In this document: piece after piece, positions 43,482 through 52,487 of the stretch
Layout: each line of letters starts with the position of its first letter
Position numbering within the stretch: position 1 is the first letter of the stretch
Source of the DNA: JACKCP01 sp034007295
Lineage (GTDB): Bacteria; Desulfobacterota; Desulfobacteria; Desulfobacterales; JACKCP01
Assembly (NCBI GenBank): GCA_034007295.1
Contig: JAVERC010000014.1
Span: 4,008-68,007 of the forward strand
Direction: 5' to 3'
DNA length: 64,000 nucleotides
Notes under the pieces: generated by a model
What the model was told of the DNA's origin: nothing
Databases searched by the model: none
The model's input: the letters and a program-made list of their open reading frames with translations, nothing else
Made by a program: the position numbers and the translations under genes

Positions 43482-44477
43482 ATGTGGAAAGAACATCTGG
43501 GCTTCTCAACGGCGGTGGTGGCTGTTCTAGCGTTACTTGCATATACTGCAGGACCTGGAATGACCTGGTTTTTTGGGGTCTTTGTACCCTACGCCGCACT
43601 ATTGGTTTTTTTGATTGGAGTCGCATTTAAGTTATTTGACTGGGTTAAGTCTCCGGTTCCGTTTCGTATTCCTACAACATGCGGACAGGAAAAATCTTTT
43701 CCCTGGATCAAGCATGCAAAGTTCGATAACCCATCAGATACAAAGGGTGTTATCGTAAGAATGCTGCTTGAAGTTTTGCTTTTCAGATCTTTGTTTAGAA
43801 ATACAAAGAACGAGATCAGAGAAGGCAGGCTATCATTTAATCTTGAAATCTGGCTCTGGCTGTTTGCGTTAATTTTTCATTATTCATTTTTAGCAGTGCT
43901 TGTAAGGCATTTGAGATTTTTTCTTGAGCCTGTACCTGCTGCAATAAGTTTCCTTGAAACAATCGACGGAATTCTTCAGATAGGTCTTCCTGTTGTACTG
44001 CTTTCAGGATTCACACTTCTTGCAGGGGTTTTGTTTCTTTTTGTAAGAAGGCTTTTGATCCCTCAGATGAGATATATCTCACTTGCAGCTGATTATTTTC
44101 CTCTTCTTGTAATTGGAGTTATTGCTTTTACAGGAATCTGGATGAGGTATTTCGGCAAGATGGATATTACTGCTGTCAAGGAATTTACCATGGGGCTTGC
44201 AACATTTCATCCTGCATCTCTTCCAGAGACTGTAGGCGGTGTTTTTTATGTCCATATATTCTTTGTAAGCGTTCTTTTCATGTATTTTCCATTCAGTAAG
44301 CTTATGCATGCTGGCGGAGTATTTTTGAACCCAACCAGGAACCTTGCAAATAATAACCGTGCAAAAAGACATATTAACCCGTGGAATCCCGATTTAAAGT
44401 TTGTAACTTATGAGGACTACGAAAATGCGTTCCGGGAAAAAATGATTGAAGCCGGACTTCCTGTAGAAAAGGAGTAG
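43482..44477 (+). CDS. dsrM: DsrM, menaquinone-interacting cytochrome b subunit
   Basis: 331 residues, integral membrane, NarI-like (nitrate reductase gamma). Hydrophobic helices are at about 8-30, 32-52, 120-145, 160-190, 200-222 and 255-275. His ligands for two b hemes lie in IFHYSFLAVLVRHLRFF and VHIFFVSVLFMYFPFSKLMHAGG. It passes electrons between menaquinol and DsrK. GAGAGG ribosome site. dsrK starts 3 nt after its stop. Confidence 0.95.
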   Translation: MWKEHLGFSTAVVAVLALLAYTAGPGMTWFFGVFVPYAALLVFLIGVAFKLFDWVKSPVPFRIPTTCGQEKSFPWIKHAKFDNPSDTKGVIVRMLLEVLLFRSLFRNTKNEIREGRLSFNLEIWLWLFALIFHYSFLAVLVRHLRFFLEPVPAAISFLETIDGILQIGLPVVLLSGFTLLAGVLFLFVRRLLIPQMRYISLAADYFPLLVIGVIAFTGIWMRYFGKMDITAVKEFTMGLATFHPASLPETVGGVFYVHIFFVSVLFMYFPFSKLMHAGGVFLNPTRNLANNNRAKRHINPWNPDLKFVTYEDYENAFREKMIEAGLPVEKE

Positions 44478-44480
44478 GAA

Positions 44481-46094
44481 ATGGTAGATATTCCAAAACC
44501 TGAAGAGCTGATTCAAGTTGACAGGTCCATTCCTGGGAAATCATGGATGGATGTGCCTGTTGAATTTACAGAAGGCAGCTTCTGTTATCCGGCAAAGCCT
44601 AAAAATCTTGAATATTTAGGTCTTCCCAACCCAAGGGAATGGTCTCCTGCCGATGATGACTGGAAGCTTCCGCCAAATTGGAAAGAAATTGTGTATGATG
44701 GATTCAGGGAAAGACTTGATAAGTACCGTACCCTGAAAGTAATGATGGATGTCTGTGTAAGATGCGGAGCTTGTGCTGATAAGTGTCACTTTTTTATAGG
44801 TTCAGGTGACCCAAAGAATATGCCTGTTTTAAGGGCAGAGCTTTTAAGATCCGTTTATAGAAAAGATTTTACAACTGCCGGAAAAATTCTTGGTAAATTT
44901 TCCGGAGCAAGAGAACTTACACCTGCGGTAATTAAAGAATGGTTCTCTTATTTTTATCAGTGTACAGAATGCCGCCGTTGTTCAGTTTATTGTCCTTATG
45001 GAATTGATACAGCTGAAATTACAATGATGGGAAGGGAGCTTTTAAACCTCCTTGGCATAAATATCAACTGGATTAAAGAACCTGTTGCAAACTGTTCCAA
45101 AACAGGAAACCATCTTGGTATTCAGCCCCAGAACTTTAAGGAAATTATTGAATTTTTCTGTGATGATATAGAAGAAATTACAGGCAGAAAAATTAACCCA
45201 AGTTTTAACCGCAAGGGTGCAGAAATTCTTTTTGTAACACCTTCAGGTGATGCTTTTGCAGATCCAGGTACATATACTTTTATGGGTTATCTTATGCTGT
45301 TTGAAGCAATCGGGCTTGACTATACTTTAAGCACCTATGCTTCTGAAGGCGGTAACTTTGGTCTTTTCTCATCTTCTGACTTGATGAAAAAGCTCAATGC
45401 AAAAATGTATCATGAAGCAGAAAGACTTGGAGTTAAATATATTCTTGGCGGTGAATGCGGTCATATGTGGAGGGTTGTAAACCAGTATATGAGCACAATG
45501 AACGGCCCTGCAGATTTTCTAGAGGTTCCTGTAAACCCGATCACTGGAACTGTTTTTGAAAATGCAAGATCTACCAAAATGGTTCATATTGCAGAATTTA
45601 CAGCAGACCTTATAAAACACAATAAATTAAAGCTTGATCCTTCAAGAAACGATCATTTAAAGGTTACTTATCATGATTCATGCAACCCTGCCAGAGCAAT
45701 GGGACTTCTTGATGAGCCAAGATATGTGCTTAAAAATGTATGTAACAATTTTTATGAAATGCCTGAAAACACAATAAGAGAGCAGACATTCTGCTGCGGC
45801 AGCGGATCAGGACTTAATACTGAAGAAATTATGGAACTTCGTATGAGAGGCGGTTTCCCAAGAGCCAATGCTGTTAAACATGTTCATGATAAATATGGCG
45901 TTAACATGCTTGCATGCATCTGTGCCATAGATAGAGCTGCTCTTCCTCCCCTAATGGATTATTGGGTACCAGGAGTTGGTGTAACAGGACTTCATGAGCT
46001 TGTTGGTAATGCTATAGTTTTTGACAATGAAATTCCAAGGGAAACTAACCTGCGTTTTGAACCTTTAGGAAATGCGGAGGGTGATGATGAGTGA
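44481..46094 (+). CDS. dsrK: DsrK, HdrD-like iron-sulfur catalytic subunit
   Basis: 537 residues, cytoplasmic side. Two 4Fe-4S motifs, CVRCGACADKCHFF (near 92) and CTECRRCSVYCPYG (near 166), precede a CCG domain (TYHDSCNPARAMG ... TFCCGSGSG) that binds the unusual cluster also found in heterodisulfide reductase HdrD. It is thought to reduce the DsrC trisulfide/disulfide made by DsrAB. Its last 8 nt overlap dsrJ. Confidence 0.96.
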   Translation: MVDIPKPEELIQVDRSIPGKSWMDVPVEFTEGSFCYPAKPKNLEYLGLPNPREWSPADDDWKLPPNWKEIVYDGFRERLDKYRTLKVMMDVCVRCGACADKCHFFIGSGDPKNMPVLRAELLRSVYRKDFTTAGKILGKFSGARELTPAVIKEWFSYFYQCTECRRCSVYCPYGIDTAEITMMGRELLNLLGININWIKEPVANCSKTGNHLGIQPQNFKEIIEFFCDDIEEITGRKINPSFNRKGAEILFVTPSGDAFADPGTYTFMGYLMLFEAIGLDYTLSTYASEGGNFGLFSSSDLMKKLNAKMYHEAERLGVKYILGGECGHMWRVVNQYMSTMNGPADFLEVPVNPITGTVFENARSTKMVHIAEFTADLIKHNKLKLDPSRNDHLKVTYHDSCNPARAMGLLDEPRYVLKNVCNNFYEMPENTIREQTFCCGSGSGLNTEEIMELRMRGGFPRANAVKHVHDKYGVNMLACICAIDRAALPPLMDYWVPGVGVTGLHELVGNAIVFDNEIPRETNLRFEPLGNAEGDDE

Positions 46095-46479
46095 TAAGAT
46101 CAAAGTCCTGGCCGGATTTATAATATTTGCAGGAATTATAAGCATTCCGTTCTGGATTAGTGCCGGCAAAATGAAGCCTGCTCCAGACCCTGTTCTTTCT
46201 GAAGCAGCACAAAAGGCAGGTTCCTGCATAGAAGAAAATATGGCAGCAAATCATATGCAGATTCTTGATATTTTCAGAGATACAGTTGTTAGAAACGGAG
46301 AACGAATTTATACAAATAAAAAGGGCGAAAAGTTCAAGATGAGCCTTTCAACCGGTAGTGATTCCTGTCTTGGCTGCCATGAATCAAAGGCAGATTTCTG
46401 TGACAAGTGTCATGATTATGCTGGAGTAAAAGATCCTTTTTGCTGGGAATGCCATATTGATCCAAAGGAGAATAAGTGA
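46087..46479 (+). CDS. dsrJ: DsrJ, periplasmic triheme cytochrome c
   Basis: 130 residues. An uncleaved or cleavable N-terminal helix (VLAGFIIFAGIISIPFWISAG) exports it. Three heme c motifs are seen: CLGCH, CDKCH and CWECH. The conserved Cys in AGSCIEEN is in the position of the Cys that ligates one heme in characterised DsrJ. The start is ATG 46087 (or 46084), chosen because GGAGG lies 7 nt upstream. The stop overlaps the dsrO start (TGATG). Confidence 0.93.
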   Translation: MSDKIKVLAGFIIFAGIISIPFWISAGKMKPAPDPVLSEAAQKAGSCIEENMAANHMQILDIFRDTVVRNGERIYTNKKGEKFKMSLSTGSDSCLGCHESKADFCDKCHDYAGVKDPFCWECHIDPKENK

Positions 46480-47282
46480 TGAAGAAAAGCAGAAGACGCT
46501 TTTTGAAAATTGCCGGTGTTTCTGCTCTGGGTCTTGGAGCAGGATCAGCAGTCAATGTTTTTGCATCGGCAGTTGTTAAAAAAGAAGAAAATAATAAAAA
46601 GGCTTCAGAAAATTCGCAGTTTGAAAAAATGCCAAATGCTCTTACAGCCAAAAGATGGGCTATTGTAATTGACACAAGAAAGCTCAATGACAAAAGAGTA
46701 GAAAAGATTCAGAATGCCTGTCATCTGAACCATAACGTACCTGCAATTCCTGAAGAGAAAAAAGAAATTAAATGGATTTGGACAGATAAATTCCATAATG
46801 TATTCCCTGATAAGGAAAATGAATATCTGGCCGAAAAACTTGAACATCTAAATATTTTAACTCTTTGCAACCATTGCGATAATCCACCATGCGTTCAGGC
46901 ATGTCCTACAAAAGCGACATTCCAGCGTGAAGACGGAATAGTTATGATGGATTACCACCGCTGCATAGGATGCCGTTTTTGTATGGCTGCATGTCCTTAT
47001 GGTTCAAGAAGTTTTAACTTTTTCAATCCAAGACCTCATCTTGAGAATGTAAACCCTGATTTTCCAACAAGACAAAAGGGTGTGGTTGAAAAGTGTAATC
47101 TGTGTGCAGAAAGGCTTGCACAGGGCAAAGCACCATATTGTGTTGAGGCTTCTGACGGTGCAATTGCTTTTGGTGATCTAGAAGATCCAAAATCAGATGT
47201 TCGCAGGCTATTGAAATCCAATTTTACAATCAGACGCAGACCAAGTCTTGGAACAGGTCCCTGTGTCTACTACATAGTGTAG
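46479..47282 (+). CDS. dsrO: DsrO, periplasmic ferredoxin-like subunit with Tat signal
   Basis: 267 residues. A twin-arginine signal, SRRRFLKIAGVSALGLGAGS, sends it through the Tat system (tatAC lie at 37-38 kb). Cys-rich 4Fe-4S motifs follow: LCNHCDNPPCVQACPTKA, HRCIGCRFCMAACPYG and EKCNLCAERLAQGKAPYC, the NrfC/HybA-type arrangement. It connects DsrJ to DsrP in the periplasm. AAGGAG lies 8 nt before ATG. Confidence 0.95.
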   Translation: MKKSRRRFLKIAGVSALGLGAGSAVNVFASAVVKKEENNKKASENSQFEKMPNALTAKRWAIVIDTRKLNDKRVEKIQNACHLNHNVPAIPEEKKEIKWIWTDKFHNVFPDKENEYLAEKLEHLNILTLCNHCDNPPCVQACPTKATFQREDGIVMMDYHRCIGCRFCMAACPYGSRSFNFFNPRPHLENVNPDFPTRQKGVVEKCNLCAERLAQGKAPYCVEASDGAIAFGDLEDPKSDVRRLLKSNFTIRRRPSLGTGPCVYYIV

Positions 47283-47292
47283 AGGTGGTATC

Positions 47293-48450
47293 ATGCTGGA
47301 TAAAGCACTTAGTGGAAGTAAAAAATACGGAATCTGGATAGGCTTTCTCCTGCTTCTTATAGGAGGAGGTTTTATAGCTTACCTGCAGCAGCTGAATGTC
47401 GGTCTTGGAATCACAGGCATGAGCCGTGATGTATCCTGGGGTTTTTACATTGCCCAGTTTACTTTCCTTGTCGGAGTTGCAGCAGGTGGTGTTATGGTTG
47501 TTCTTCCATATTATATCCATGATTACAAAGCGTTTGGAAGAATTACAGTTCTTGGAGAATTCCTTGCAATAGGTGCTCTTATTATGTGCCTTTTGTTTAT
47601 TATTGTTGACCTTGGATATCCTTCAAGACTTTTTAACGTAATTATTCATTTCAGCCCTGATTCAATGCTGTTCTGGGATATGATTGTTCTAAACGGATAT
47701 CTTTTCCTTAATGTTGTTGTTGGATGGAATGTTCTTGAAGCTGAAAGAAATGGCGTATCCTATAAAAAATGGGTTAAGTTTCTTGCCTATTTTTCAATTC
47801 CATGGGCAGTTGGAATTCACACAGTAACAGCTTTTCTTTACTGCGGTCTTCCAGGAAGAGGCTACTGGCTTACAGCAATTCTTGCACCAAGATTTCTTGC
47901 ATCAGCTTTTGCTGCAGGGCCTGCTCTTCTTATAATTCTTGCTCTTATAGTACAGAAAACAACAAAGTTTGATCCAGGCGACAAGGCAATAGATACTCTT
48001 TCAAAAATTGTATGCTATGCACTTATTGCCAATGTTTTCTTTTTCCTTTGTGAAGTTTTTGTAACATTTTACAGCCAGAATCCTCACCATATGGAAACAT
48101 TCCAGTTCCTTTTCCAAGGTGTTCATGGACATGACAATCTTGTTCCGTGGATGTGGGGTTCAATGTTTTTGATGGGATTTGGAATTTTGTTTCTTGTTAT
48201 TCCAAAGCTTAGAAAAAATCGTTTCCTTCTTCCAATTACCTGCGTGATGATTTTTGTAGGTACCTGGATTGATAAAGGTATGGGACTTATCACAGGTGGT
48301 TTTAACCCAACACCTCTGAATCACATTACCGAGTATGCACCAACAGGACTTGAAATAATGATTACCATAGGCGTTTATGCAATTGGTCTTTTACTTATTA
48401 CAGTTCTTTTCAAAATGGCTGCAGCAATCAAGGAAGAAGTCGGAGCATAG
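47293..48450 (+). CDS. dsrP: DsrP, NrfD/PsrC-like menaquinone-binding membrane subunit
   Basis: 385 residues with about ten helices of the NrfD family, e.g. WIGFLLLLIGGGFIAYLQQL, FTFLVGVAAGGVMVVLPYYI and MWGSMFLMGFGILFLVIP. It exchanges electrons with menaquinone for the DsrJO periplasmic module. It is the last gene of dsrMKJOP and is followed by a strong terminator. Confidence 0.95.
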   Translation: MLDKALSGSKKYGIWIGFLLLLIGGGFIAYLQQLNVGLGITGMSRDVSWGFYIAQFTFLVGVAAGGVMVVLPYYIHDYKAFGRITVLGEFLAIGALIMCLLFIIVDLGYPSRLFNVIIHFSPDSMLFWDMIVLNGYLFLNVVVGWNVLEAERNGVSYKKWVKFLAYFSIPWAVGIHTVTAFLYCGLPGRGYWLTAILAPRFLASAFAAGPALLIILALIVQKTTKFDPGDKAIDTLSKIVCYALIANVFFFLCEVFVTFYSQNPHHMETFQFLFQGVHGHDNLVPWMWGSMFLMGFGILFLVIPKLRKNRFLLPITCVMIFVGTWIDKGMGLITGGFNPTPLNHITEYAPTGLEIMITIGVYAIGLLLITVLFKMAAAIKEEVGA

Positions 48451-48479
48451 AAGTTATTAGGTATTAAAAATGAGTTTTA

Positions 48480-48507
48480 AGGCGTCTGATTTTCAGACGC
48501 CTTTTTC
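48480..48507. terminator. rho-independent terminator of dsrMKJOP
   Basis: AGGCGTCTG and CAGACGCCT form a 9-bp GC-rich stem with a 5-nt loop and T run. It lies 29 nt past the dsrP stop and just past the stop of the convergent MBL gene. Confidence 0.92.
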
Positions 48508-48514
48508 ATTTGAA

Positions 48515-49345
48515 TTAGAAAGTATATGGCATGCCAAGCCTTATAAAACCGTGATTAACATTTTTTGCTGAAGCAAGTCTTACCTGAGCAAAACTTCCTG
48601 TGCAATGTCCTGTTATAAGATTTTCAATCTCAAAATCATTTAGTTTGTCAATTATAAGATCCATTTTTTTATCATCTGCACCGCCAAGATGAAGGCCTCC
48701 CATTACAGTATGAAATTTTTTTGAACCTGTAAGTTTTGAAACATGGGTCAGGGTATTTATTATTCCCCTGTGTGTGCAGCCAAGAATTAAAACAATACCT
48801 TTATCTGTTTCAATTACAATTCCAAGATCATCTGGTACTGTATCTTTAATTTTTTTGCCTTCTCTTTCAGAATAAAAGTGCTGCTCTACAATTTCAAAAT
48901 CATTTGAAAATTCAACTTCACCTATTGTAGTAATATTGTTTGATACTTTTTGTGGTTTTTCTGAAAGATGAAGTCTTACTCCTTTACTTTCAAGGAATTC
49001 CTTTGAAAAACGGCATCCGATGTCAAGAAAGTTTATTTCATCAAACGATGCAAGTTTTGGAAGAAAGCATGCAGGATGTCCATAAAGATCAAAATCAGTA
49101 GTTTCAGCAATTGTTCCAAGTGCTCCTGTGTGGTCATAATGGCCGTGGCTTAGAACAATTTTTTCTATTTTTGAAATGTCTTTTCCAAGAACTTTCATAT
49201 TGTTTTCAAATGCAAGTCCCTGCCCTGTATCAAAAAGAATTGTTTCATTATTGTTATCAATTAAAAAAGAAAGTCCGTGTTCGCCTAAAAGGCCCATACC
49301 GGTTGGAGTGGTGTTTTCAACAACAGGTGTGATTATTGTGCTCAT
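48515..49345 (-). CDS. metallo-beta-lactamase-fold hydrolase of the dihydropterin-synthase-like group
   Basis: 276 residues. The binuclear metal motif is SHGHYDHTGA; further ligands lie in LILGCTHRGI, MGGLHLGG and ITGHCTGS. The arrangement fits the COG1237 group ('7,8-dihydropterin-6-yl-methyl ... synthase'-like). It is the last gene of the operon with NifX-like proteins and Fe-S ATPases, where such MBL genes are often found. The substrate is unknown. A hairpin repeat lies upstream at 49369-49443. Confidence 0.82.
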   Translation of the reverse strand: MSTIITPVVENTTPTGMGLLGEHGLSFLIDNNNETILFDTGQGLAFENNMKVLGKDISKIEKIVLSHGHYDHTGALGTIAETTDFDLYGHPACFLPKLASFDEINFLDIGCRFSKEFLESKGVRLHLSEKPQKVSNNITTIGEVEFSNDFEIVEQHFYSEREGKKIKDTVPDDLGIVIETDKGIVLILGCTHRGIINTLTHVSKLTGSKKFHTVMGGLHLGGADDKKMDLIIDKLNDFEIENLITGHCTGSFAQVRLASAKNVNHGFIRLGMPYTF

Positions 49346-49368
49346 TTTTTATCTCCAGAATTTAAAAA

Positions 49369-49443
49369 CCTGAACTGAACAAATCATAGTTATTAAAACA
49401 ATGGATTTTTTGTTTATAAAACTAAAAAACTGTTCAATTCAGG
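49369..49443. repeat. covarying-hairpin family copy
   Basis: CCTGAACTGAACA and TGTTCAATTCAGG pair over 13 positions with one wobble, around a 49-nt AT-rich loop. It lies 10 bp past the stop of the NifX-like gene and before the MBL gene, within the operon. Confidence 0.65.
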
Positions 49444-49452
49444 TAAATAGGG

Positions 49453-49836
49453 TTAAATAGCATTAAGACATTCTTCTCTTTTTTTGCCGGAATGCCCTTG
49501 TGAATTTGGTTTAGCAGCTTTATTAAAAACTCCGTTTTTATACTGCTGAACAACATCTATAACTCTGCCCCCTCCATTAAGGACAATGTCTATTCCTGCT
49601 TCTTTTAAAACACGAAAAGCTTTGGGGCCCATATTGCCTGTGATTACTAGCTCTGCACCGGCATCAATTACAAGTTTAGCAGCATTAACGCCTGCTCCCT
49701 GTTCGGATTCAATGTTTTTTATAACTTCGAATTCAAGCGATTCAGGAGTTATTACAAGAAAGTATGCACATCTTCCAAATCTATCATCAATTTTTGATGT
49801 AAGCTGGGTTCCCTGTGAACTTACTGCAATTTTCAT
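49453..49836 (-). CDS. NifX/NifB-domain Mo/Fe cluster-binding protein
   Basis: 127 residues, dinitrogenase iron-molybdenum cofactor family fold: MKIAVSSQGTQLTSKIDDRFGRCAYF, then INAAKLVIDAGA-like AAKLVIDAGAELVITGNMGPKAF. A short tail has KREECLNAI. Proteins of this fold include the Mo-Cu 'orange protein' of Desulfovibrio. It is in one operon with two Fe-S MinD ATPases and a second NifX-like protein, which supports metal-cluster handling. Not evidence for nitrogen fixation by itself. Confidence 0.85.
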   Translation of the reverse strand: MKIAVSSQGTQLTSKIDDRFGRCAYFLVITPESLEFEVIKNIESEQGAGVNAAKLVIDAGAELVITGNMGPKAFRVLKEAGIDIVLNGGGRVIDVVQQYKNGVFNKAAKPNSQGHSGKKREECLNAI

Positions 49837-49851
49837 TTTTTTACCTCTGAT

Positions 49852-50721
49852 TTAATTTTTGTTTATATTTTCCATTACTTTTTTGAAAATAATCTTCAAG
49901 ACTTCAGCACCTTGTCCATTGGAGTATTCTACTGGAGCTTTTTTATTCATTATAGCCTTTGGAAAATCGTCGTCAAAAGGAATTTTACCCATGAAAACAG
50001 CATTGGACTTATTTGCATAATTTTCAATTTCGTCAGTAATTTCAGGGTTTAAATCGTATTTATTTACAAGAATCATAACAGGAACTTTTAAAAAATCACA
50101 AAGGTCTTTTGCCTTTATCATATCATGATATCCTGATTTTGTAGGCTCTGTAACAATAAGAACATGGTCTGCTCCTGTAATTGAAGATGTAGCAGGGCAG
50201 CCAGTACCAGGAGGGCCGTCACTTATTATAATTGAAGCATTTTGCTTTTCAGCTTCCTGTTTTGCTCTTTTTCTGAGATGGTTAATAAGAAGCCCTGAAT
50301 TTTCTCCGCCAATATTTAGTTTTGCATGAACCATTGTTCCAGAGTCAGTTTTTGAAACAAACCATTTGCCAGATTCTTCTGGTATAAGATCAATTGCCTT
50401 TTCAGGACAAAATTCATGGCAGACTCCACATCCCTCGCAGTCTATTTCATTGACCACAAAATCATCTGATATTGCATCAAATTCGCATCTTTCAATGCAA
50501 AGTCCGCATTCAATGCATTTGTCTTTATTAATTTTTGCCTTTACACCGGAGGTAAAAGACGATTGTTCGGAATCTAAAGGTTCAATTATAAGATGAAGGT
50601 TTGCTGCATCAACGTCTGCATCAACAAGAATTTTTTTATCTTCACAAAGCCTTGCAAAAGAGGCACTTACGCAGGTTTTCCCTGTTCCGCCTTTTCCGCT
50701 TATTATTACTAGCTCTTTCAT
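49852..50721 (-). CDS. MinD-type P-loop ATPase with inserted ferredoxin domain (copy 2)
   Basis: 289 residues. The deviant Walker A is SGKGGTGKTCVSASFA at the start. Two 4Fe-4S motifs are inserted at about 60-110 (CIECGLCIERCEF; CEGCGVCHEFCPEKA). The switch region is SDGPPGTGCPATSS. Paired with the next-upstream homologue, it resembles the ATPases flanking the orange-protein genes in Desulfovibrio, proposed to move or assemble metal clusters. Starts 1 nt after the upstream gene ends. Confidence 0.9.
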   Translation of the reverse strand: MKELVIISGKGGTGKTCVSASFARLCEDKKILVDADVDAANLHLIIEPLDSEQSSFTSGVKAKINKDKCIECGLCIERCEFDAISDDFVVNEIDCEGCGVCHEFCPEKAIDLIPEESGKWFVSKTDSGTMVHAKLNIGGENSGLLINHLRKRAKQEAEKQNASIIISDGPPGTGCPATSSITGADHVLIVTEPTKSGYHDMIKAKDLCDFLKVPVMILVNKYDLNPEITDEIENYANKSNAVFMGKIPFDDDFPKAIMNKKAPVEYSNGQGAEVLKIIFKKVMENINKN

Positions 50722-50722
50722 T

Positions 50723-51568
50723 TTAAGCCCCTAAATTTTCTGAAATTATTGAATCAAGAGTATTTTTAAACTGTTTCATAAGCCCGCTTCTAGTTGAAAC
50801 AACAAGATTACCCTTTGAATAATCCACAGCCAAATCCCTGGAATATGGAATTTCCATTAAAATTGGAACATTAGCTTCATTTGCATATTCGTGAATGATT
50901 CTAATTTCTTCCATATGCTTGTTTATTATTATTCCGCATGGCTTGCCAAGAAGTCTTGATGTTTCAACGGCAAGTTTTAAGTCGCTTAATCCAAATGGGG
51001 TAGGCTCTGTTACAAGAATAACATAATCGCAGTCTTTCATTGCTGCAATGGCAGGGCATGATGTTCCAGGAGGTGAATCAATAATTGAATGAATATTTGG
51101 ATCAAGTTTTTTCTGAACACTGCCAATCAGCATTGGAGATGCCATTTCACCTGTTTTAAGGTCTCCTGAAATGATTTTTATATTTTCATTTATCTGTTTT
51201 GAATAAATTGAACCAAGCATTTTTTGGCCGTCAGAAATTGCTTTTTCAGGGCAGATATAAAGGCAGCCTTTGCAGCTGTGACATAAGGTAGGAAAAATCA
51301 TAACCTTATTTAATACTACAGCAAGTGCATTATATCTGCACACTCTTTCACATTCTTTGCAGCCAGTACATTTTGACTGATCAATCTGGGGAATAAAAAG
51401 AAATATGTCTTCTTTTTCTGCTTCTGAAACATCAAAAAATATTGAGGCATTAGGTGCTTCTACATCACAATCTGCAAGCTGGATTTTTTCTCCAAAGGAT
51501 GCTGCAAGAGATGTTGCAACAGTTGTTTTACCAGTGCCTCCTTTTCCGCTTGCTACACAAATCTTCAT
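50723..51568 (-). CDS. MinD-type P-loop ATPase with inserted ferredoxin domain (copy 1)
   Basis: 281 residues and a paralogue of the gene downstream. Walker A is SGKGGTGKTTVATSLAASF. The ferredoxin insert has CTGCKECERVCRYNA and CHSCKGCLYICPEKA; the switch region is DSPPGTSCPAIAAM. It lies immediately downstream of the Gly-rich NifX-like gene (no gap). The two paralogues probably act as a heterodimer, as inferred from their strict pairing. Confidence 0.9.
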   Translation of the reverse strand: MKICVASGKGGTGKTTVATSLAASFGEKIQLADCDVEAPNASIFFDVSEAEKEDIFLFIPQIDQSKCTGCKECERVCRYNALAVVLNKVMIFPTLCHSCKGCLYICPEKAISDGQKMLGSIYSKQINENIKIISGDLKTGEMASPMLIGSVQKKLDPNIHSIIDSPPGTSCPAIAAMKDCDYVILVTEPTPFGLSDLKLAVETSRLLGKPCGIIINKHMEEIRIIHEYANEANVPILMEIPYSRDLAVDYSKGNLVVSTRSGLMKQFKNTLDSIISENLGA

Positions 51569-52084
51569 TTAAGACCTCCTGCCCTGATTTCTTCCCATTC
51601 CTTTATTGCAGCCACCACCCATACCACGACCGCCGCCCATGCCGCGGCCGCCACCGCCGCCCATACCGCGTCCAGTGCCCATACCGCGTCCGCCGCCCAT
51701 TCCGCCTCCAAAAGGTTGTTGCTGTCCTTGGTTTTGATAATTAGATGAGCCTGGGTTTTGGTTATAAATATTACTTTGTTTTGCAATTTCCATTGCTTGA
51801 GCTACACTGCCCTGAAAACTGACAAAATTTACTCCTGCTGCACTTAATACACTTTCAGCTTTTGGGCCAAGATTCCCAGCAAAAAGAGCTTTTACACCTT
51901 TTTCTGCAATCATGCTAGCAGCACCTGTCCCTGCACCTGTCGAGCTGTTTTTTGCATTGTTTTCAATTATCTCTTCTATCTGATCTCCGTTTGCATTTGT
52001 AATAAGAAAATAATCTGCTCTGCCAAAACGTTCATCAACCTGAGAAGCTGTAGTTGTACCGTTTGATGCTATTGCTATTTTCAT
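51569..52084 (-). CDS. NifX-like cluster-binding protein with Gly/Met/Arg-rich tail
   Basis: 171 residues. Residues 1-105 form a NifX/orange-protein-like domain (MKIAIASNGTTTASQVDERFGRADYF; AEKGVKALFAGNLGPKAE). From about 110 it is low complexity: PGSSNYQNQGQQQ and then repeated GGGRGMG/GTGRGMG units, with one Cys (GGGCNKGMG). The tail makes a local GC-rich patch (about 51595-51715) in an AT-rich genome. Gly-Arg-Met tails are seen in some members of this family and may help bind metal or nucleic acid. Ribosome site AGGAGG. Confidence 0.85.
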   Translation of the reverse strand: MKIAIASNGTTTASQVDERFGRADYFLITNANGDQIEEIIENNAKNSSTGAGTGAASMIAEKGVKALFAGNLGPKAESVLSAAGVNFVSFQGSVAQAMEIAKQSNIYNQNPGSSNYQNQGQQQPFGGGMGGGRGMGTGRGMGGGGGRGMGGGRGMGGGCNKGMGRNQGRRS

Positions 52085-52120
52085 TTATTCATCCTCCTTT
52101 ATTTCGGATGGTTAAGAGTA

Positions 52121-52456
52121 TTAATTCCCTTGTCTTCTGTTTCTTTTATGACCCTGGAATTTTGGGTGCATTTCAAAATTACCGCCTTCAATATTTATTG
52201 CCTTGCCGTTTATGATTGCATCAGCAATTTTATTTCTGGCAATTGATATTATTCTTCCAAAGGTTTGTCTTGAAACCCCCATTTTTTCACCTGCCTGCTC
52301 ATGTGAAAGGCCGTTTAGATCTGCAAGCCTGATTGCTTCAGTTTCATCAATGGTCAAGATATTTTCTTCAAGCTCTCTTAATGGGATTCCCCTTGGCTTA
52401 AAGTAATCTGTTTTAGGTTTTTGTCTTACAAGTCTTTGCTTAACAGGTCTAACCAT
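52121..52456 (-). CDS. DUF134 family helix-turn-helix regulator
   Basis: 111 residues. N-terminal Arg/Lys-rich stretch, then TIDETEAIRLADLNGLSHEQAGEKMGVSRQTFGRII, a clear sigma-region-4-like HTH typical of DUF134 (COG1342). It is first in the operon with NifX-like and Fe-S ATPase genes, a common genomic association. A palindrome that overlaps its own promoter suggests autoregulation. Ribosome site GGGAGGG. Confidence 0.85.
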   Translation of the reverse strand: MVRPVKQRLVRQKPKTDYFKPRGIPLRELEENILTIDETEAIRLADLNGLSHEQAGEKMGVSRQTFGRIISIARNKIADAIINGKAINIEGGNFEMHPKFQGHKRNRRQGN

Positions 52457-52467
52457 TTACCCTCCCT

Positions 52468-52487
52468 TTATGAGCATATGCCCATAA
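52468..52487. promoter_or_regulatory. operator-like palindrome TTATGrGCATATGCyCATAA
   Basis: A 20-bp palindrome with a single mismatched pair, immediately downstream of the predicted -10 and 11 bp before the DUF134 start codon on the minus strand. Its position fits a repressor site, probably for DUF134 itself. Confidence 0.6.

Noticed and set aside
49453..52084. Nitrogen-fixation (nif) cluster
   Set aside because: NifX-like folds occur here with MinD ATPases, but no nifHDK, nifB radical SAM or nifEN genes are present.
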